Positions 1-11,000 of a stretch of DNA of 64,000 bases are shown in pieces. The position numbers and the translations under genes are program-made. The stretch is taken from contig JAAKBF010000053.1 of assembly GCA_012656075.1 (NCBI GenBank), positions 372,001 through 436,000 of the forward strand. Reading direction: 5' to 3'. The notes beneath the pieces were generated by a model. That model had not been told where the DNA came from. It did no database searches and saw only the letters and a list, made by a program, of their open reading frames with translations. How positions within the stretch are numbered: position 1 is the first letter of the stretch; every line of letters begins with the position of its first letter. The DNA is from Phytophthora hibernalis. Lineage: Eukaryota > Oomycota > Peronosporomycetes > Peronosporales > Peronosporaceae.

Positions 1-449
1 AGACAGATGAGAACTATGAACAGGTACGGTTGTGAGTGAGCTGTGGTTGGAGAGAAGTTGGTTGCTGATGATGTACGGTTGTGTATTGCAGTTCACGGTA
101 GGAGACGCCATGCGGTGCATGTACTGCGACGAGTGCGTCAAGCTGGCCGACTCGTACAAGGACAACCCGGAAGACGACTCGGCGGTGTCCATCCGGATGA
201 GGGAAGACAAGTTCATTTTCTCAGTCGAGGTGCGTTGCATTTGCTGCTTTGGACGAGCACTGGGTATCTTGATCTCATCTCAGTGTTTGTTTGACCTGGT
301 TACAGACTACGGGACAGCTGAAGCCCGAGGAAGTGGTGATCTGCGCGCTGGATCTGATCCGCGAGAAGCTGTCATCACTAAAGCACCAGTGCTTGGAGCT
401 CAGCCAGGACGACCAGAGCTCGGCGGCACCGATCACGCCGTTCGGATAA
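1..449 (+). CDS. RNA polymerase II subunit RPB3-like, 3' end
   Basis: The window opens inside this gene. Three exons can be joined in frame: 1-23, 92-229 and 306-449, separated by 68- and 76-bp introns with GT-AG ends. The product carries a cysteine cluster (CMYCDEC), a core ending FIFSVE, and a C-terminal helix starting TTGQLKPEEVV, as in the alpha-like subunits RPB3 and RPAC1 that form the assembly platform of nuclear RNA polymerases. The spacing and the Thr-Thr-Gly-x-Leu-Lys-Pro helix fit RPB3 better than RPAC1, but the missing N-terminal half would be needed to decide. The gene ends tail-to-tail with the ATG14-like gene, 264 bp away. Confidence 0.75.
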
Positions 450-713
450 AAAGGTAGATACCAACCGAGTATGCATCTGGCCAGGATTGGTGTCGCTGAA
501 GTTCGATGGATTTCTAGCTGGCCAGAAAACGGATGACAACGCAAATTGCCCGCCACCAGCTTACGAGACAGACAAACAGCACGAGGTTCCCACGAGGTGG
601 TTACGCACCAACGTGCCCTGCTAGTTGCAGCTTGAACAGCGCCGATAGATTTATGCTGCTAGCGTTTTTGCCTTTTATTCATACAACTGATATTCCCGTG
701 CTTCCTGTGTGCT

Positions 714-1996
714 TCACGAGTAGTGGGGCAAGATCTCGATGCTCCCGGCAAGTGTCTGCGAGTTTTCCAGTGCTGATATCGACGTACTGTCCGCGCTAAT
801 GCCAGGCACAAACGGACAAGCGTTAGCTCCATGGTCACTTGCACACTCAGCCCACCACGTACCTTTGGTTTAGGTCCAGCTCGTTTGCCTCTTGATTATC
901 ACACAGCGTTCCAAGTCGCGAAGACTTGTACACTTGCAGCAGGTTTTCGAGCAAATCGGTGGGGTGGATGGCACTGCACGGCACGCCTTGGCAAACACAC
1001 AAGAAGGCCACATTCTCATGGAGCATGCTCACTCCACGGTCAAACCCAACGCTTCCGTCTGGATAAAGCGTGTGGCATCCAGCGCCTTCACTTGTATTAC
1101 CGATCGTCGAAAACGATCCGTTGAACTCCATCGGGTGCGGGTACGTGATCTTCAGGTACTTCACAAGGCAGTGCAGCAGATGAATTACCTTGCCCAGCGC
1201 CGCAGAAACCACTTCAGGTGGCACATTCTCGTACTTTCCCGATTTTGGCAGTGGCAGTCCCACAATCGTCCTAAAAACACAGGGACATTTGCTCGTGCTT
1301 TTCTCCTCTCCTGCTCCTCCGAAACACCTTCCCGCTCGTCAGGGAGACCACTCAGCGGATCCTCCTCCACAACTTCCTCTTCTGGAGTCAGCCCAAACAG
1401 AGCGAACAGCTCCCGCAGTCTATCTCCTCTCACTTTTGCAGCATTCTGGCCCAGAACATTGTCAGAAACCAAAGTTTTTCACCTCAAATTTCACCACAAG
1501 TAGCACCTCGTCCGCCCATTGGACCTGGTAGTCCAGACACTCGAGCACCGGAGCGTGGAGGCTCTCGACTCGATGAGTCTCCTGCTGCAGCTTGTGCTGA
1601 GCCTCCTCCGCCCTCTCCGTGCGCTCCTCCAGCTTGGACGTGCGTTCCACTACCGCGATGCGCTCCGAGCAGAGCTGCTCGCGCGTCTTCATGACCTTTT
1701 CAGCCAGTTGTTCCACCTGCTTCGTGCACCTGTCCAGCCGCAGCTCCGCGTGCACCAGCGCGCTCTTCGTCTATGAGAAGGAAGGAATTTAACGTTAGTG
1801 GTTCTTTTTGTTATATTGTAATTGTCGGACGAAGACGCACATTGAGAGCGAACTCGGTCTTCTTGCGCAGGACCGCCACGTCCGCCTGCAGCGCAGATAA
1901 CATGGTGCGACGCTGCTGCAGCATGGCGGACGTACAGCTCGCGCACGAGAAGGTGTCGCGGCGACGGTGACACAGCGCACACTCGGTCTTGTCCAT
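714..1996 (-). CDS. ATG14/UVRAG-family autophagy protein
   Basis: The predicted start is ATG at 1996. The N-terminus carries two CxxC pairs (ECALC, then SCASC), the zinc-binding signature of ATG14/Barkor, the subunit that directs the class III PI3-kinase complex I to autophagosome sites. A long coiled coil follows, then the family's C-terminal block with GLPLPKSGKYENVPPEVVSA and a Leu-rich helix. Exons supported by splice signals are 1996-1841, 1770 to about 1483, 1445 to about 1300, about 1270-863 and 795-714. The last intron (862-796) has a GTACGT donor. The intron near 1446-1482 would be only 37 bp, and the phase around 1270-1330 does not close, probably because of an indel. An AATAAA-like signal lies just past the stop. 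Confidence 0.75.
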
Positions 1997-2096
1997 TGTT
2001 GCAAATTCGATTATCAGATAAGGTGAAACAAACGTGATATTCGATACAAAAGGCAAGATGTTTCATTGACCAATCATGGAGATGGAGATGTCGGCT

Positions 2097-3570
2097 TCAA
2101 GTTGAAGGCAACTTGTCGCCGCTAGAGCACCTTGGCGATGATCCACCGCATGCAATGCCAACTTGCAGCTTTTGGAAGTAGAAAACAGTGTAATATTCAC
2201 GAAGGAAGCTGTCTCCCAGCACCCACCAGTACAGATCGTTCCCCAGACTCCTGCATTACCAAAACAGTCGTTAGATGCAGGAAAACATTTCACATGGTTT
2301 TACCGGTACTTACGCGTGGTTGAGAAGCAAGAGCCTTGATCGCAGTCAAGATAGCTTCGAGGCCCCAAGTGAAAGAAGTTGCCGTCATTGGACGACCCGA
2401 AGGAGAATGAGAGCGTCGGGAAAGAATCGTACCCCACGTTCTCGCACATGAGCTGATCCAAGTCGCACAACTTGCCAGCAGCCACCTCGGCAATGACGGA
2501 GTCATATAATTGCGGAGGTACTAGGTGAAAGAGGTGCCAGTATCGATGATAGCGTAGCAGAATGGATCACACAGGTTGGAACTCTTGTCATGGCGGACGA
2601 CGTGGAAATCGCTCACTTCGAGAGTCCAATAAGTCGGCTCAGCCGCGACTACAGTGAGCACAACAAACACGTCAGATGATATACGCGGAAGACCGACCTA
2701 TAAAAGCACCCACTTGGCAGGGTCAAAATGGGAAACATGGCTAGCGCAGCTCCTTCTCCAGTGACAGAGAGATCGTATCCACCAAAATGGAATTCCGAGG
2801 CATCTTCATCCTTAAGATGAAAAGCAAACACGTGCATGAGCTCCGGATTAGAGCTAAACACGATATCCAAGATGGTCGGGTGCGCGATCTTGTTCATGCC
2901 TGCGAACGCCAGTCCAATCACTCCGTCATACGCAAGGGTCTACAAGCACCCGCGTAAATCTGACATTTTGCGCTCTGGTTCACCAACGAAGATAAGATAC
3001 CTACAGGAATGTCACCCGTCTCATCAGTGAGCACGGCGAAGGCTAGTTCCGAGACCGAGTAGTTTCCGATTTTAAAGACATCCGTTCCAACGAGTCCATA
3101 CGAGTCTCTGCTGCCATAGATCCCTCGGAAGGTCTCAGTGGTCAGTTGAAACGAGCTCGACCGATGCTGTACAAACCGAGCGTGGTCTCCACACACCATA
3201 CATGATTGATCAGGCAACCACGCATCACTGGAGCCTACACAAGCAGCACACGTCCAGTCAGCACAAAACACGACCGAGAATTAGCGCTATCGGACGACAC
3301 CTGTGTCAAAAGCACTCGAAAAGGCTGCGGGGAGTTCCGAAGCACAAACCCAAAGTACTGATCGTTCTCAAAATTGTGCAGCGGCACCCGTGATGTCTTC
3401 GATAGGGAGTGCGTTGGTGTCGAGAGTTCTTGCATCGCAGCGGCTGGCTCGTTCAATGGTGGTGAAATGTTTCCTCGTCGACTCATAGACAATGGGATGC
3501 GAATCACCGCGCTGCATCTGTCGACGCACGCAGCGACCAAGATGCACACGAGCAAGGCTGCCCATTGCAT
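2097..3570 (-). CDS. Pepsin-family aspartyl protease with signal peptide
   Basis: The start is ATG at 3570, followed by a hydrophobic signal peptide (MQWAALLVCILVAAC). The A1-family landmarks are in order: a first DTGSSDAWLP split by an intron (3300-3235), a GVIGLAFAG turn near 2910, a second DTGTSFT near 2535, and a C-terminal WVLGDSFLREYYTVF. Introns are 3300-3235, 3004-2940, about 2712-2652, and one near 2320-2250. The reading frame breaks at three places, each fixed by one missing base: at 3307 just before the first catalytic Asp, at about 2522 after the second DTG, and at about 2245. The breaks sit in TTTT, TT and GGGGAA runs, so they could be assembly errors; if real, the gene is dead. 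It is likely secreted or vacuolar. Confidence 0.8.
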
Positions 3571-5150
3571 ATCTATTGAGTTTGTACATCATGAAAGGTC
3601 ACACGCCTGCACTCCAAAAGAACGAACAAGGTCTCCATATCCGGTTGTTAGACTGGCCAAATCTAGTCCATGGCGCACTTTCGGCAAAAAATAAATGAGC
3701 GTGCTGTCATGTCGACGCTCAGACAAAGTGCATGAGTTTGTGTTTCGCGTCGGCAAAGTGTCCAGCCGTACTGTTCGTTTTGTTGCCCTTATTTAGGACC
3801 TAAAATGGCTGAATCCGACCGTAACAACGAGGGATTATGAAGGAACAGGACACGGAGGACGGAAACCCAAGATGACGGAATGCGAATGTGAGAGCTGCTA
3901 CATGTATTTGCAATGTCTCCAAAATGGAGAGGGTTGGTGCGTCCCGGTGGTGCCTTCTTGGCGACAACGTGATGCCTAGCTCAATATTTCTGCCAGTCTA
4001 ATGCTAATGGACGCAGTGTTGTCGTAAATCAGAAGCCAGCGAAGCCAACAAAGGCTGCATCAGAATTGGATCGGCGAAAGCGTTTTTAGACATCATGCGT
4101 TCGACTGAAGTGCTCGGAGGGCTGGCAAAGGAACAATGTCCTCCAACGGCTTTTCGCAAAATGTGGAGAGTTGGTAACTCTTCTTCAAGCTCACCAATCT
4201 AAAAGCAGACAGCTACTCCTGTTGTCTTCACTTCGACGATCGTGTGTGTTGCAGAAGACATACCGGTAAACTACATGAAAGCCGTGCAAGCTCAACAATC
4301 TTAGAAATTGGCCATCTTCGTACATGAGTCCTGTATTGTAGAGTTTTTCTTCCACCGAAAAGCATTTCAGCACGGTTTTGACACAAGGAGTAGCATTTGT
4401 AAACAATTTCAGATGCTACGCTTTCTGCGAAACTCTAACCATACAAATGAGTATATATTAAGCGACCGACCACGCCGACCGACAGAAAGTTTGGAGTTTC
4501 ACCTTTTGCCTTCAAAATCAGATATCCTCATGTCATGATACTCGTATATAACGATAATATACCTTTCTCTCGAGAAAATAAAGCAATGCTGAATCCGTTT
4601 AAAAAGTCTTTTAAACTGTTGGACGATATCAACCGTATAGTACGCATTCCCGCAACAGAGAAGCGACGCTTTTTCCGCAACGAAAGACACACACAACGCA
4701 ACAATACAAAAACCAAGTGCAAGTCCATTTACAGATATCCTCAGTCAAGCGCACAGCTCGCAGGAATCGCAGTTTCTCGTCAGCAAGTAAGTTCCTTGAC
4801 CACGTCGATTCCTGCCGTCTGCGCCGTCGTTTCGTGCCTCTCTCGCCCGCCAATTGCTGGCAGCGCAGACGCAGCGAAACGAATGGCGGTGGCAACGGAG
4901 TTTACAGTCCAACGAGCAGCTTCGGCATCGTCTTCTGCCTCTCCAGCCATTGGCAGCGCTGCCTGCAGCTGTTGCGCAGCTGGAGATTGGAGAGGGAGGA
5001 AGGCGACATCGAAGCGGTTCTTGGACCGTTCGCCCCTTTGAAACGTAACGGAACACTAATTATCCCCCTGGTGTCTTAGGAAACTGCACTGGCGAACACG
5101 GTCGAAGCGCTCAGAAGATCTCTAAACAGACGCCAGAGTTGAAGGTGACG
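3571..5150. other. Intergenic, about 1.6 kb, no gene recognised
   Basis: No open frame here shows recognisable domains or credible splice structure. A TACATGTA palindrome lies at 3899 and a TACCGGTA palindrome at 4261. A TATA-like run (gagtatatatta) is at about 4449. The stretch separates the divergent starts of the aspartyl protease (3570, minus) and the zinc-finger gene (5151, plus), so promoters for both are expected here. Confidence 0.4.
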
Positions 5151-7042
5151 ATGCCCAAGCGCAAAGCGAATTGGTGGCCGCCCAGTATCCTCGCAGACCC
5201 GGACGTGCTGAGCGTGGACGACGAGGGCCGCTTCGTGCTGTGCAAGATCTGTCACGTGCACTACGCCGTGCACGGCGGCAAGAGCCCAAGCCCGTGATCA
5301 TGAACTCGAACTTCCGCACGCGCGCCTGGGACGTGCACAAGGAGCGCACCAACTCGCACCGCATGCAGAAGCGTCTGCAGCAGGCCAAGGCGCAGCAAAC
5401 ACAGGGACAACAGACAACAGACACACAGCAGCAACAAGAGCCGCCAGAAAAGACACCGCAGAAGCCACAGCAGTCGACGCAAGGACAAGAACAGAGGCAG
5501 CAGAACCAGAAGAAGCAGCCAGGACAGCAGCAAACGCAGAGTCAACGGACAGAACAGTCGCAGGCTCCGCAGACTCCGGTCCAAAGCCAGTCGGTGTCTG
5601 CATTAGCGACGCAGGCCCAGACACTGACGCAAACACCACCTCGCCAGGTGCAGGGGCAAGCTTTAGCTACTTCTGCTCCTCTCACACAGCGACAGATGCA
5701 GCATCAGTCTCCGCCACGGACACCGCTGCAATCTCAAAACGATACTCAGGTTCAGCAACAACAACAACAGCAGCGACGGCGGCTGCAGCAGGACCTGGAA
5801 GAGACCAAGGGCACTGATCACGAGTCATTACAAGTGCCAGCCCGGAATAGTGCCAACGAGCGGCCAGTGAATACCGCACGGGAATCTATAACAGCACCGA
5901 CCATGTCTGGAGACAGCAGAACGCATGACAGCGGGGTGATGAACAACGTCACCGGCAAACGTCCCGCGTCGACGGTGCCCGACGGTGCACCGGCACAGAG
6001 ACGTCGCGTGTTTCGAGCAGGTATGCCTGGGTCTTCAATGCAGCTTCTGGCCGAGTCGGAATTAGCAAGACGTACGACTACGCAAGCGCACGAGAAGCAT
6101 TCGTTCATGGCGCCTGGTCCTGGAAACAACGCGAAGAAGGCAGCCAGTGAACATTCCGTGGCGATGGAGCAGCAGGCCGATAGCTCGGCGCGCTGGCGGC
6201 ACATGCATGATGACGTTAGTCGCGCTCTGAATGCAGCCCCTCGGAGACGGCAGCAAGGACCAGCCTCGTACACGAGCGGGGAACTACGTGCAGCGAAAAC
6301 GTTGGCGCAAACTGAAACGGGTGACCTCGGCAGCAACAACAGCGAGCGGGTAGCCAAGAAGCTTCGGTCGCTTAACGCGGAATACCACGCCAGCAACATG
6401 CGCCATGCAGATGCATACAACATGCGGCACTCAGAAGCGTTCGACCGTCGTAGTGCTCGCTACAAAGAGTACTGGGGCACGCTGCGCGACGTATACACTT
6501 CATCTGGCACCACGAGTGGCGGCTCGGGCAATACAACATCCCATCGCAAGTCACACCACCGCAGTGGTTCATCGTCGCTTAAACAAACAGCACGAGAGGA
6601 AAGCAAGGAGACCGAGGCTGATTCCACGACCCCAGATGACTCGGGTTCCAGTGAAGATGCATTTAAGCCGGTGGTGGTCGTTCATGACGCTTCGCTCATC
6701 AGCGCCATTGAAAGACTCACGGATGCCACCTCCAAGCAGATCACGAGTCTTTACGAGAAGCAAACGTCAGACACACAGGACACGCTAACGGGACTCACCT
6801 CTGTCATGACGGACCTGCGCGTACAACACGGCAACGCAATTGGCCGCATCATCGAGCTGCAGGAGAAACACCTGAAGGTCATGCAGAGCATCCTGGAAGT
6901 CAAGTTGCGCAAGGAGGCAGCTCGCAACGGGAAACCCAGTAGCTGCAGCAATGGCAGCACGACAGGGAGCAGCAGCGGCAGCAGCCCCGACAGCACCTCT
7001 AGCGGAGCCAGTAGGTTATCAACCCAGCCCAGCGTAGCGTGA
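5151..7042 (+). CDS. Gln-rich zinc-finger protein of unknown function
   Basis: Starting at ATG 5151, the N-terminus reads as a small zinc finger: LCKICHVHYAVHG followed about 25 residues later by WDVHKERTNSHR, a CxxC...HxxxxxxH arrangement like BED or C2H2 fingers. A base is missing near 5280, where the frame moves to the long open frame running to 7042. After the finger come about 200 residues dominated by Gln (CAA/CAG runs), then a segment with YWGTLRDVYTSS, then an amphipathic C-terminal helix (LQEKHLKVMQSILEVKLRKE) and a Ser/Gly tail. The gene at 25.4-26.5 kb shares the same three C-terminal blocks in order. I infer a nuclear DNA-binding protein and do not recognise a named family. Confidence 0.65.
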
Positions 7043-7219
7043 TTGACCTCAAGAAGCAACAGTCCACGTTCTTTCCCCGGATAAGTGAGTGATCCGAACG
7101 AGAGTGAGGGTAATGAGTGATGATATATAAGTCTGCGCAGTCGCGAGCGCAGACATCCATACTTGGGAATCTCGACTCTTGTACTGTACCACCAATTACC
7201 CCTCCTAACTGCAGAGTTG

Positions 7220-7936
7220 TTAGTGGCGACGTCTCTTGAGCATGCGATCGCGACTGCGACTGCGACTGGAGCTGGGCGAGCGTCTTGTCCGCTGTCGACT
7301 GCTCCTCCTATCTCTGTCTCTCCATTCTACACTCCGTTTTCTCCGCTCCACACTCCGTTCTATCCGTTCTCTACTGCGTTCTCTCCTCCTCTTTGGTGGC
7401 TCCTTATCCTTGGTCTCCTGCAGCTCCTGGAGCTTCTGGCGGATCTGCACGTATCCAACGTGTAATTTGCCGCCAAAGTGGTCGGCCAGGCGCCTGTCGC
7501 TGTCGAAGATGCTGAGGAAGGCGCCGCACACGTCGCACACGCGCAGCTTCTGGTTGACGTCCTGCACGTCCGTCGCTTGGCTCTGTCGCCGTCCTGCGCG
7601 TCCTGTCCGTCCTGCGCGTCCTCTTCCAGGCGTTTCTGGCCGCGCGCGATCTTCTTCTCCACGTCGGTCAGCAGCCTCGACAGCTCATTGGCCAAATCTC
7701 GCTCGTAGCCCAACCCGCGCGCTCTGCTCGTAGGCGGCGCGCAAATGCGGAATGTGCAGCAGCTCGCACGCGCCCGCGTCCAGGCGCGTGTTCTGGAACA
7801 GCTCGCGCGGGCACAGACCACACAACCAGGGTTTGCACACCCTGGCGTGCGCGAAGTCGATGGCGGCGTCGTCAGGCCGGTCCCCGTCCCGGTTGAAGCC
7901 CATGAGCCGGTCGAGCAGCGCTCGTTGCTCGTCCAT
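7220..7936 (-). CDS. LUC7-family U1 snRNP splicing factor
   Basis: The start is ATG 7936 (MDEQRALLDRLMG), the typical LUC7 N-terminus. The first zinc finger is CCCH type (VCKPWLCGLCPRELF...CELLH). The second is C2H2 type (LRVCDVCGAFLSIF...H...H). The protein ends in an Arg/Ser-rich tail. LUC7 proteins stabilise U1 snRNP at 5' splice sites. There are no introns. The frame shifts twice: one extra G near 7714 (CGGGTTGGG) and one missing G near 7575, before VQDVNQKLR. LUC7 is essential in eukaryotes and both flanks are well conserved, so these are best read as sequence errors. The gene converges on the zinc-finger gene and lies 103 bp downstream of the calpain stop, same strand. Confidence 0.88.
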
Positions 7937-8038
7937 GATCTTGCACGATAATGCGGAATGGAAAAGAGTGACATCCACGCACTTAAAAGAGTGACATAAT
8001 AAAATGTAGCCATCTGAAGTTGATGTAGCCATGTTACA

Positions 8039-11000
8039 CTAAAAGTCGGTGGGTTTCTCCCAGGACGACATGCCGGTCTGTTTGTTGAAGTAGAAGGGTT
8101 TGCCGGTGCCTTCGTCCCATTGCTCGATCCATGGATTGGGCTGCGGCGCGTCAGGATCGGTTGTCTTGGTCTTCTTGGCCTTCTTGCCCGTGAGCCGGGC
8201 CTCTTGGCGTTCAGCCTCCTGTGCTTCCTCCTGCTGCTGCTTGGCGAGTTGCTCCTCCAAGACGTTCTCTTCGTCACGCATGGCGTTGTCGACGATGGCT
8301 GCACCAGCTGCCAGTTTGTCAGCGAGCTCGTGCGTTTTGGCCAAGATCTTGGCTCCAGCTGCAGACTCGGTCACGGTCTGCTTCACCTTTCCAGCCATCC
8401 TCTCGACCAGATTGGCATGGGGCACCGCCGATAGAGTGCTATTACCTGTCTTCCAGGCTGCTGGCCATATCTGCTGGAAGTCCACGGGGTAGTTGCTCTG
8501 CACGTGCACGCGGAACGGACCCTCCATGCCGCTCACGTAGGCGGCTACCAGCAAAGTGTACGTGCGTGCTTCCAGCTCGCATTGTACTCGAACTTCACGA
8601 CTACGACCGGGGACGCCACTGTGAGCTGCTACGTTGTCTTGGTTGAGAGCGGTGACTCGCCGTGCGCGGTCCTTCTGGTCCCTGTGCGCCACGATGTAAA
8701 CTGCAATTGGCAGCACAGTCACCGGAGCCATCCCATGCGAGTCCACCTGCGTTACGGTCACGATCACCTCTGTGGGACGTGATACCCGTAGCGAAAATGC
8801 GGGTTGTTGTCCAGACCTGCACACCCGGGGTTATGTCGTGTCGGGAGTCCGCTGGCAGTAGCGTTTTCGCGTGAAAAGCGCGCGTCTATCGTCTTGACGG
8901 ACCATTTGTCCGGGTCGTAGTAGCGGCACACGTACAACGCGCGGAAGGCGTGACAGAAGTCATCGAAGCTCATCCAGAACGTGTTATCGCCCCCAGTGTC
9001 GTCGCCCTTGCGAACATCCAAACGCTTTCGCAGGCGGCGTGTCCACAGACGCGAGGCATCACTCAATCGCCTTTCCATTCCTGGTGATCGCCTGGCGGAT
9101 TTCGCAGTTGCAAGAGTTGAGCGCCGTCCACATCTCGCACGTCGTAGATCACATAGCAGGCATCGAACACCAATCCCGATGCGCGTAGTGCTGGGTCTGC
9201 GTGTTCGCTCGGTAGTGAGGCAGCACCGAGCAAGAAGCGGTTCTTGCGAAACAACTTCAATTGTTGCCACAGCGTCTTCTTCAAAGCACCTCGAGCTGCT
9301 GGCGCCAAGAACACTTCTTCACACTCGCACCCTGAGAGTACTCGCAATGCATGGTGCACGTAGCCACCTTCAAGTGCACCATACCCGCCGTAGTATTTGG
9401 CAAATGCCTTCTCAACCAGCGATACCCACAGCTCCTCGAAGTCGCGGCTGTGCGCAAATGCTGCTCCAGCGCTCACCGAAAGCTCTGCATCACCATCAGC
9501 ATCCATTCCAGCAGCTTCACGCTCAGCAGAGTCATAGAGTACCGGGAAGTAGTCGTCGACGATTACAGTCTCCCATTGACAGTTTTGGTAGAGCCTCAAC
9601 GCGTAGGCACCAGTGAGGGAAGTCTGCTTAGTCACAAACAACCGATCGATGAGCAGGTCCACCTTGCCATCGTCAACGCCACCAGAAGCCGCCATTATAC
9701 TCAATGCACTTAGCAACCACGCATCATCGAGACGACCCACGCGAACATCGTCGGGATCTGTGCCACCATCAAAAAGACCTGAAGCAATGTTGATAGCAGA
9801 CGACACCTTCCACGTCGGGGCGATCTCCACTTCATGTGAGCAACCAGCAAGCGACGTAGTGTCTGGAGGAACTCTCGGTCCACGAATTGCAGGGACCGAC
9901 CGAATTCACCCGGAACGCACGAGTATCCCGACTCAATCTCCAATACTGCTTCACGCGCATTTTCAAGACCCTCGTCGTAACCAGGTTTGCTTTCTTCTTC
10001 CTCGGTTAATATGCCTTCGCTCTCGCGACGCAGGCGGCGAGCCAAAACTCCTGCATGCGTTGACGACACTGTTCGGCTTCTCGTGGCGCCCAATATTCAC
10101 GCACCTCCTTTTGCGTGACAAGGGCTGCACGGTCCTCAGCATCTACAATTGTGTCTGTACGCTCCATTTCTTCATTGAACGCGGCCTTCAGCCCGTGGAA
10201 CCTAGCACGAGCTTCTGGCGTAAGTGAAAGAAGCCAAACGGCCACCAACGGAATGTCGATGGACGCAAAGGAACTCGTTCGGAAAACATTGGCCGGAGGA
10301 CTGATTCCGTTAGACATGAGCTTGAAGCGGTTCTCTCGTAAGAACTTTTGGAACAGAATCTTCTCACGACTCAGACGTGCATCTGACGCTGTCAGCATCA
10401 ACAACTGTAAATGGATCACACACCGAGTTTCTTCGTAGAACTCACGGTCCAAAGCTGCATCAAGCTGGGATAACTCCAACAACAGTTCCACTAAGTCTCG
10501 TGATGGAGATGCTGGTGTCGTATCAATTGGGCGATTCGCCTGGAAAACGGTGAGAGCTCTGGTATCACCACGTTCTAGGATATCTAGATTTGACTGTGAA
10601 CCAGCTTGAGCATTTGCTTTAGACTTCTTGAACCATCTCAGCGTTGACGGGAAGTACTTCCATCGGATAAACCGAAGAACCCGTGGAGGAACTGTGAACG
10701 CATACAAGAACCCGAAAGGCCCCACTCCGCGCTGGAAAACATCAAACCAAACTTCTTGCCACGAAAGAAGTCCATTAGGTCGAACCACTTCTAGCCCGTG
10801 AATAGTAGTAATGCGTCGGCATTGACGATCTACATCCTCGATATCGAGTGCGATATCACCGCTTGTACGTCGAGGATCCACTTTCGCAACTTCATCCTCA
10901 ACCTTCGGCTCCGCTGCTTTTGCTCCCTTTTTCCGACTTGCGAACGCACTAGCGGCACCTCCACCATATGCAATGGCCTGGAACTCGAGCTCAGCTTTCT

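Noticed and set aside
5818..6423. Minus-strand 201-aa frame
   Set aside because: Antisense to the Gln-rich protein; Ser/Cys/Leu-rich translation is what CAG/GCA-rich DNA gives on the other strand.
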